In this document: positions 56,735-64,000 of the stretch, piece by piece
How positions within the stretch are numbered: the stretch's first letter is position 1
Layout: every line of letters begins with the position of its first letter
From: Mangifera indica
Taxonomy: Eukaryota > Streptophyta > Magnoliopsida > Sapindales > Anacardiaceae
Direction: 5' to 3'
Assembly: GCF_011075055.1 (NCBI RefSeq)
Contig: NW_025401100.1
Coordinates: 1 to 64,000 of the forward strand
Length of the DNA: 64,000 bases
Notes under the pieces: generated by a model
Databases searched by the model: none
The model's input: only the letters and a program-made list of their open reading frames with translations
Told to the model about the DNA's origin: nothing
Translations under genes and position numbers: made by a program

Positions 56735-57895
56735 TTATTGACAATGAGTTCTCATTAGAGGGGAAGATAATTCCCCAAGTTCATCAGAATGGGGAAGCAC
56801 ATACTTGTCTAGGAACATCTTCTCAGAAATCTTACAAACTGAAGTAAATTTGATTGTCCTACTAAGCAAATTCTTACTATTCAGAATGTCAAAAACCCTT
56901 AGCCGAGGTTTTAGCCGTCCCTCAATACTGATAGTGAGCAGCCATGGGTACTTAATAATAACAGATATATCCATGTTTCCTCTACTAAGAATCAGCTCTG
57001 TTGTTTCTCTAATCTTCCTCTCAGATATGGCAAAGGCCTGAGGCGACCTCCTAAATACAGAAACAATATCATCTTCTTTAAATCCTAAGCTCCTGAAGCA
57101 CTTCAACTTAAGTTCCCAATTCTCCTTACTCATCGAACTTATCGTCCGAATAGCAGAAAGAAACATCTTCGATTTCCTATCAAATCCAATCTCATCAACT
57201 CTTTTAACAAAGTCCTTAAAACTATCAGGTTTATGGAGAAAAAGTCTAGGGAAATGAAACACATATGTAACAATTTGTGTAGAACTAACACCACAACTCT
57301 TCAAAAATTCTATATTAGGTATCATAGACTTCTCCAAATCACATTTCAGAAACCAGCTAAGCGTCTTCAACAGCTTAGTAACATTTGCATTTGATCCTAA
57401 AACGCTCCTCAACAACAAAATCGACGGTACAATTCTATCTACACTTCTGTGCAAAATCCAGGGATCAGAAGCTATTACATCAGCAATGTCAGTTGATGAA
57501 AAACCTAAATCTTGAAAAACCTTGATTTTGGGTTTAACTGTATCAAAAATACTAGCAGAGAGTACGTTAGGCACTCTCTTGACCATTTTCTGAAGATGGG
57601 AATCACTGAAACCACTTTCTTTGAGAAATGACAGTACTGAATCCGAGTTTTCAGGTTTTTTCAAATCCTTTTTAACTGATGAGGCTTTTAAAGCAGCAGC
57701 AGGGGAAAAGTTGTGCCGATTGATCGAGTAATCAGCTAAAGGAACTTTGATTTTTACATCTTCGGGCCGTGAAGAAGAAGAATAAGAAGAGAGGAACGAG
57801 AGCGAGAGGGAAGAGCATTCGATTGGTGGTTTGTGGATGTGTGAAGAGTGGTTGAAGAAAAGAGACACAAGGGTTTTGCAAATACCAGAATTCAT
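56735..57895 (-). CDS. Organellar mTERF-family protein, paralog C, 386 aa
   Basis: An intronless intact frame, clearly homologous to A and B but much more diverged. The N-terminus MNSGICKTLVSLFFNHSSHI resembles a mitochondrial presequence with a Ser-rich stretch (SLSFLSSYSSSSRPED). mTERF motifs: LGFSSTDIADVIASDPWIL, LKSCGVSSTQIVTYVFHFPR and FRSLGFKEDDIVSVFRRSPQ. The most conserved block among all three is FVKRVDEIGFDRKSKMFLSA. It is probably the older member of the local array, with A and B arising later. The target is unknown. Confidence 0.92.
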   Translation of the reverse strand: MNSGICKTLVSLFFNHSSHIHKPPIECSSLSLSFLSSYSSSSRPEDVKIKVPLADYSINRHNFSPAAALKASSVKKDLKKPENSDSVLSFLKESGFSDSHLQKMVKRVPNVLSASIFDTVKPKIKVFQDLGFSSTDIADVIASDPWILHRSVDRIVPSILLLRSVLGSNANVTKLLKTLSWFLKCDLEKSMIPNIEFLKSCGVSSTQIVTYVFHFPRLFLHKPDSFKDFVKRVDEIGFDRKSKMFLSAIRTISSMSKENWELKLKCFRSLGFKEDDIVSVFRRSPQAFAISERKIRETTELILSRGNMDISVIIKYPWLLTISIEGRLKPRLRVFDILNSKNLLSRTIKFTSVCKISEKMFLDKYVLPHSDELGELSSPLMRTHCQ

Positions 57896-58041
57896 AATCG
57901 AGGAGATGTTGTTTCCTTAGCATGTAAAATCTGAAATTGAAGAAACAAAAGTTACCTGTGATTGAAATGTAGGACTCAAGGATTGAAGCTGCCGCTGTAA
58001 AGAAGCAATTGTGATTTGCCAGTCTTTAATTTCAAACAAAA

Positions 58042-58050
58042 TTAGGGTTT
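58042..58050 (-). promoter_or_regulatory. Telo-box upstream of mTERF C
   Basis: TTAGGGTTT, about 150 bp upstream of the start codon, in the same position class as in paralogs A and B. The nearby CGGGCT (about 58077) is one base off the site II consensus. Confidence 0.4.
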
Positions 58051-58204
58051 TACAGGGTCATCTTGTGATGGATACCGGGCTTCAGTTTGTGATAGTATAG
58101 GCCGATTTGAACCCAATAGTGTGATTCAGGCCAAGTTTAATGGCAACACTGGCTTTTGGGTTGAAGAATTAAGAGTAAAGTACTGGTCACGCTGATTACA
58201 CCAA

Positions 58205-58370
58205 GTAATGTTATATATATAAATTTTATATAGAAAAAATGGCATATTATTATATAATTATATAATTAAAAATTAAATATAAAATAAAATTTAATTATAT
58301 AATAATAAATTATTATTTATATATAAAATTATATATAAAAATTATATATATAGTTTTATTACATTGTAAT
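58205..58370. mobile_element. Hairpin MITE, family 2, degenerate AT-rich copy
   Basis: TTATATATATAAATTTTATA is mirrored by TATATAAAAATTATATATATAG, around AATTAAAAATTAAATATAAAATAAA. It ends in the family edge AGTTTTATTAC. Confidence 0.5.
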
Positions 58371-58762
58371 TACAATGTAGTCATAATTTGATCATTCAAC
58401 TGCAATCATCAATATCTATGATTGGAAAATAGCGGTTTATGATCATTCATTTTCAATGAACAAACTTATAGTTGAAGCGTCGTCACATTTATAATCATCT
58501 ATTATCAGAAGTTGTTTATCCTTTTGAATAAAATCATAATTTTATTTTCATTTGTCTTATGTTACAAAAAAAAAAATTCCTTTTTAAAAAAATAACGATG
58601 AATGATGTCAAGTGGAACTAGAACCAAAACTAATTAGATAAGAATTTCTCTTGGTTGGTTTTGGTTCGACTCCCATGTCTCAATAACTAATAGGTTTTGA
58701 TTTAGATTCCGTAATATTTTTAGCATGAAACCCTAACCTATTGACTAATGCCTTTAAATATA
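58371..58762. other. Intergenic DNA, no gene seen
   Basis: No coding signal or clear repeat. Confidence 0.5.
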
Positions 58763-59495
58763 AGGGAAAAGGACTATTTTCTACCCAAATTTTAGACTAT
58801 TCTCAAACCTACATCCACTGGAGATGACAAACCTCTTCTCCTATCCATGATCAAACTGTCGTCCAAAATTTCAGTTAAAGATAAGAATAAAATCGTTATT
58901 TTACTTATAAACTTTGAAACTTTAAAATTTTATCATTTCCCCCTCCAGATTTTAAAAACTAACACCTCAACTCATTTTCAAAGTTTGAAAAATTTAGATT
59001 TTACCTCTAGGGTTTGCTTCTTTCTACGACCACCACCAACGACCAACGCATTCCATCGATCTCTTATCTCTGACTACAAAGGACAACCCTTCATCCCCCA
59101 GATCTAGATGACAAAGTATAGTCCAGATCTGGAAGAACAGACGAAGCGTTATCCTTCGTCGTTTGGGTGAAACTATTATTTTTGAAAGTTATGGGGGGTG
59201 GTTGAGTTTTAAAAAAAATATAAAAACTCTAAGTTTGGGGCAAAAATATTATTTTTTAAAGTTTGAAAACTTTAGATAAAAGTAAAATATTAGTTTTTAA
59301 AACCTAGAGGAGGAGGGGTGAAGAGTAATAAATTTTATAATTTTTTCATATAAATAGTAAAATGACTATTTTATTTTTTTCTTTAACAAAAAAATTTAAC
59401 ATAAGTTTGACTATAGATGAGAGGAGAGGTTTTTCAACTCTTGTGGTATAAGTTTGGAAATAGTCTAACATTTGGGTGGGACATAGTCCCTTTCC
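58763..59495. mobile_element. Foldback (MULE-like) element, copy 11
   Basis: Left GGGAAAAGGACTATTTTCTACCCAAATTTTAGACTAT and right ATAGTCTAACATTTGGGTGGGACATAGTCCCTTTCC are inverted. Arms continue inward (AAAACTAACACCTCAAC, AAAGTTTGAAAAATTTAGATT against AAGTTTGAAAACTTTAGAT). The core has TCCAGATCTGGAAGAACAGACGAAG. Flanks TTAAATATAA and TCGAATATAA may be a decayed duplication. Confidence 0.7.
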
Positions 59496-59911
59496 TTCGA
59501 ATATAAATAGATAGAGGGTAGAATTGTGAGGAGAAGACAAACCCAAAACAATGAAGGCCCCCATCAAAATCTTGTTCTGCTAGTAAAATCAACATGTCTA
59601 ATCAAATCTTCCACAACTTTTTTACCTAATAAACAAACAAAAGATCTCAACCAACAAACATTGGTTAAGCATCCAGTCAAAGTCAATAAAAAAAGAATTA
59701 ATATAGAAATTATCATCACTAACCAATTCGTCTCTCTTCATGAATTTACTCAATGATTCCTTCTTATCTTCATTTTCTCTGCCAAGTTCATTGAGGCCAT
59801 GAGCCCACATTATCTTTTCACATCTTGTTTATTTTCTTTTCTTTCTTTCTGTCTCAGCAAATTCTCTGTTAGTTTTTTTGTCCAAATACAAATGTGTGTG
59901 TGTGTATATCT
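59496..59911 (-). other. 3' flank of the TTL gene
   Basis: Presumed 3' UTR on the minus strand, with a (TG)n run at about 59893-59905. Small open frames here (59526-59756, 59622-59810) are not credible genes. Confidence 0.5.
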
Positions 59912-60254
59912 TTAGCTGCCGTATAATTTAACTGATTTTTCTAACAATTCAAGGCTGTTTCCTGGAATTTCTTTGACTCTTGATCCATTCTTGTATATCT
60001 TGAAGGCTGGGACGGAGCTTACACCCTCTGATTTAGCTAAGTAAGGATGGTCTTCCACCTCCACCTATTTAGTTAATTGCCAAAAACACATATCAGACAA
60101 GACAACTATATAATACTAAAGCCATAATTAGTGTAGCATTAAACATTCTATTGCTTTTCTTTCTTTTCAATATGCCTTTAAAGACATTATAATCATCTTT
60201 GTTTACCTCTTTCTTTAGATACTAATTGGGGATTTCTAAAATGATTATGTCAAA

Positions 60255-60296
<42 letters not shown>

Positions 60297-62922
60297 TAGG
60301 CCCATGGAAAAGGTTTTAGCTTAATTGATTCATCTATGATTTATTTTTCATTTTGTAATCAAAGCTTTAAGCTTTTTAGGTCATACTTTAATTTAATTGA
60401 GTTTTGGGTTTCACCTTGAGGAAGTTGACAGATGGGAATCTCCTGCAGACTTGTTCCATAAGCTGCAATTCTGGCTTGTGATTGGCCTTGTTACAGAATA
60501 GTACCACAGCCATCCCTGTTACTCACACCGGAAGGTCAATTTTCCCATCAAATTTGAATCCCTTACAAGTTTTAGAAAAAAAAATTTTACAAATTGTTTG
60601 TTAGATACTAACCAGGTAAGGTTACAAAGTGTCTAAACCGTTCATTGCTAGAAATTTGAATCAGATTTGAACCAAATTTCATATCCTTAACATCTTCGCC
60701 ACGTTGCCTTTTAAGCTGCACTTGTGCCTCAAACAATGCACGCCCCACCTCTTCATCTCCTGGAATCTTTCTAATCAGAATTTCGTAGTCTTGAATTGAT
60801 GCTTCCCATCTTTCTAGCTAATGACATCAAATTCACAGGAAATATCATAAGCAAGGGTCAACAATATTGTTTAAGGTAGCCTTAACTGTCAAGTACCATA
60901 ATTTACCTTAGCATTGCAATCTGCCCTGCGTAGCCTGGCCTTACTGTAAGAAGGCTGCAAAATAAGTGCGGTCGTGCAATCTTCCACAGCCTTTTCATAT
61001 TGGCCAAGCTTAGATCGACAAGCTGCCCGATTGCATAGTAAGATTGAGTTGTATGGCTCGTACTCTAGTCCTTCGTTGTACCTGTTACATGCCTCCAAGT
61101 ATTTCGATGCTTTAAACAACAAGTTACCTCTCAGTCTGGCTGATGCTATAACTTTAGCTCTCTTTACTACGCTAGCAATCTCCTGGTTGTTTGGATCAAG
61201 TTGAGCTGCATGCAGAGCTACTTTCACAGCATCTTCAAGTCTATTCATCAGTAACACAAACCATATTGAGTTGGGACTAAAATTTTAATATCTTTTTGCA
61301 GATGGCATCAATTTGCCCATACCAAAATTGGTAAGACTCGGCTATGATATATTAAAAATGCCCACAAACCTGCCAGTTGCCATGTAAACTTGCGCCTTCA
61401 TGACCAAGATATAAGCGCTACCAGCAGGGCCAAACAGTTTTGTGCATGGTTCAATGAAAAATTTTGGTCCCTTCTTGTAGGTGGCAAAGGCCTCTTGATG
61501 TCTTTGGAGCCTTAACAAGGCTTCGGTTTGCAGAGCATACACCTGTATTAAGGGCAAACTACTATGTAGCATAATCATACAAAGGGAACTAATCATGTTA
61601 AGACATATAAGCTTGGCACATTTGAAGCTTACATGTGGAGCCGAATCAGCACCAACTGATTTTCCAAATTGGGTTCCCTTTAACAAATCGCTCCACTCCT
61701 TTAATTTTCGAGCTTCATTGCATCTAATAAGGTGATTATGAAGAGCCTCAGCTTTGGCAATGTCTTCACGGCCAACAAGGGAGCCTGACTGTTTGTAATG
61801 ATATAATGCTTTCTCTGCCTCTCCCAGTCTGCAGGGTGTACTATAAAGTTCTAAATTTTGTTACTTTGTCTACATGCAACTTTAATTAGATAAATACCTG
61901 AGATATATTGTTGCCAAACGGTGCTGAGCTCTGCAATAGGAAGGATCAATTCTAATAGCTTCTTTGCATTCTACAAGAGCTTCCATTAGGCGGCCTAAAC
62001 CGATCAAAGCGGCACTCCTATTGCTTCTGTAAGTAGCATTATTTGAATTCAGAGCAATTGCACTATCATATAAAGCTAAGGCATCTGCAAATCTACCCTT
62101 CTTGTATGCGTCATTTCCCATCGACTTCAATACTTCAGGATCCAATTTATTCGTCAAACCTTTAACTTTAGGAAATTCACCACTAGGCTGCTTCACAATA
62201 TTGCCCATAACACCATTATCACCTAATCTACTCTGGCCATACCTGTGTTTAGACTTGGAATTTCCCTCTTGAAGATTCCTGTAAAGGTAATCAGCAGTCT
62301 TAATTGTTGCATTAGGACTATTATTCCCCAGCAGACTCCCCGTACCAAGCTGCTTCAGGTTCCCCAGTTGGCCTATAAGCATTATATTACTCGAAGTAGC
62401 TCGAGCAAGAGCATTGTTAGCACCAGATTGTCGGCAATTAGAAAAGACTACAGTGCTAAGTTCTGTGGAGGTACAAGGGGGATCATTACTCAGCTTTCTC
62501 GTGTCAGTTAAATCCTGAAATTTAGTCGCCTTGGGTTTGCTGGGACTAGATGAAGATGAGGTCGATCTCACGGCGTCTGAAGGCCTTCTGCTATGACCTT
62601 CCTGCTGAGAAGTTGTAGACTTAGGAGGCACCAAACTAGGCCTCCTACTTTGTTTTTTGTCTGGTTTTTGAGAAGGCTTCGCCAAAATGGAGTCGACAAG
62701 GGAACTGTCTGCAGAGGTGCTACGCCTTATATTGGAATCATGAGTAGGAGGTTTCTTTGAATTATGAAGGACAGGTAGTTTCAAATTATCATTGCTGGTG
62801 CCATCGGAAGAAAGTGAAGGTACTGATTTTTTTCCTGGCCAGTAGCTCCGAAGTTGAAAAATTCCTCCCATAAGACCACAACCCAATTCGTGCTCCATTG
62901 AACACTTGGTCATTTCAGCCAT
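59912..62922 (-). CDS. TTL: TPR repeat-containing thioredoxin-like protein (TTL), 7 coding exons, 728 aa
   Basis: Exons in coding order: 61898-62922, 61633-61828, 61370-61542, 60907-61240, 60613-60817, 60415-60515 and 59912-60064. All are GT-AG with consistent phase (2187 bp). The start MAEMTKCSMEHELGCGLMGG follows a 5' UTR intron whose acceptor (AAGTTGCAG) is at about 62969. Residues about 30-255 are Ser/Lys-rich and disordered. TPRs span about 260-360 (GNDAYKKGRFADALALYDSA and following) and 500-610 (GNLLFKASKYLEACNRYNEG, CRSKLGQYEKAVEDCTTAL). The C-terminal ~90 residues form a thioredoxin-like fold: VVLFCNKANHKPELQLMEQV, VNFLKVEVEDHPYLAKSEGV and SVPAFKIYKNG with the cis-Pro. The redox CxxC is absent (one Cys in FCNKANHK), as is usual in this family. 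TTLs act as plant scaffolds in ABA and osmotic-stress tolerance and brassinosteroid signalling. The gene is intact. Confidence 0.95.
60257..60294. repeat. (AT)19 microsatellite in the last TTL intron
   Basis: A perfect 38-bp AT run between exons 6 and 7. Likely length-polymorphic. Confidence 0.9.
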
Positions 62923-64000
62923 GGTGAATTCTCTGGCAGGTATCTGACACCTCCCCTGAAGCTGCAACTTATGAAAGATATAGAAGAATATTAATTCTAC
63001 TACAACGAATCAATCAATGAAATGATCAACAGAAGTCTTTCAAGTGAAGGATTCAATGTAACAAGCATAGTCATTAGTCCCCAGGTACTTAAATTGAAGT
63101 TAAAAAGGCTCCTAGAGTGGCCTCGAAGAAACCACCTCTCTCCCTTTTGAACAGTGAGAGAGAGAGAGGAGAGTCCAGACTTAAAAGAAGAAAAATGTAA
63201 GCATTCTGTAGTATTAAGATTATAAAATAATTTTGTAAAAGATTTCCTTCCTTTACAATCCAGCATCAAGAGGGAGGGCCACATGAAACAAAACGTACAA
63301 AAAGGAGGAGTGAGTAATATTTGTTCATTTTCAAAATTTGCAATTTGTGTCACCAATAAAAAACTAACACCACCTTCATATCCTGGAGGACCCCATGTAG
63401 ATTATTAATAACATCCTGTGTGAAACAATAAGATCATCTCCCATACTAACATAGAATCTTTATCTTCTTCTATAAGTTAAACAAGTTTCATCCCTTTCAT
63501 CAAATATAGAAATAGAATCTTGTAGTTGAAACTTAGCTTTTTCAATATTATCCTTAGAATGTATGATTAGAACAAGTATATGTTCTTTTATACAACTGGT
63601 ATTCTGGGTATGAAAATTGACATAGCAATTCATTTATTATGTTAATGCTGAGTCTTTTTTTCAACATTACTAACCGTGAAAATGGAAATGTAATGATAAT
63701 AACGTCTCTTAAATACTGCTTTAGTCAGTGATTATGATTGCTAATTTTTTTAAAGAACAAGACTAGCAGTGATGCAAGTCAAGTTTTAATCGCTTGGCAA
63801 TAACAGATTCGATGGGAGGGAATCAGACGGCAAATTCCGGAGACGGGACTGGGATTAAGGCATTCAAAGCCTAGCTATTCACCCCCGGTACCATCTCTAA
63901 GTTGGTAGCAGCTATCGTTTGTTTTTATGTGATAGTTAGTAATGGCTGTAAACACATTTATGCGTTAAGGCTAAGACTATTTGTCCATATGACCAACCAC
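62923..64000 (-). other. TTL 5' UTR, leader intron and promoter region
   Basis: A leader exon begins at about 62968 after the acceptor. The matching donor and transcription start could not be fixed. A 118-codon minus-strand frame at 63000-63356 contains GA-rich simple sequence and no domain. No other gene is seen up to the window end. Confidence 0.45.

Noticed and set aside
1..64000. CRISPR array, prokaryotic operon, phage or tRNA/rRNA genes
   Set aside because: All recognisable genes are spliced or nuclear plant genes. Repeats are transposon-like or microsatellites. No tRNA-type internal promoter with matching stem was found by eye.

Overview
The window is nuclear DNA from a flowering plant, most likely a core eudicot; I cannot fix the species. 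Evidence: AT-rich intergenic DNA, short GT-AG introns, plant-only families (an A-6 DREB/ERF factor, TTL proteins, an organellar mTERF cluster) and many small hairpin transposons. There are no prokaryotic features, CRISPR arrays or rRNA, and I recognised no tRNA gene.

Layout. 0-1.2 kb: last exon of a Cdc1/PGAP5-type metallophosphoesterase (+), with a 1-base frameshift. 1.2-7 kb: repeats, including three foldback elements. 8.1-12.6 kb: WD40 gene of the C2A9.03-like group (+, 8 coding exons), also with a 1-base frameshift and with three G-boxes upstream. 17.1-18.2 kb: intronless RAP2-4-type AP2/ERF gene (+). 21.9-27.3 kb: ERGIC3/Erv46-type cargo receptor (-, 13 exons, 385 aa). 27.3-37.3 kb: gene-poor, with transposon remnants. 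37.7-39.7 kb: trehalose-6-phosphate phosphatase (+, 11 exons, 366 aa). 40-47 kb: gene-poor, with a decayed Ty3/Gypsy gag. 47.2-48.2 kb: intronless F-box gene (+). 49.5-57.9 kb: three intronless mTERF genes (-), two of them in a recent ~2.1 kb tandem duplication; a pyruvate kinase exon-1 fragment lies between these two. 59.9-62.9 kb: TTL gene (TPR plus degenerate thioredoxin domain; -, 7 coding exons, 728 aa).

The genes do not form an operon-like system. RAP2-4, TPP and TTL families are linked to stress, sugar or hormone signalling, but nothing here shows joint control. The mTERF genes share a telo-box upstream, and the two youngest also share a TGGGCT site, a combination known from plant genes for organelle proteins.

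The most unusual structure is a family of about eleven 0.65-1 kb elements that are inverted repeats over nearly their whole length. They end in GGCCAAA...-like termini and several have 9-bp target-site duplications (two perfect, two 8/9, one 7/9), pointing to non-autonomous Mutator-like foldback elements. A second, ~160 bp AT-rich hairpin MITE family is also present. I saw no convincing novel multi-gene system.
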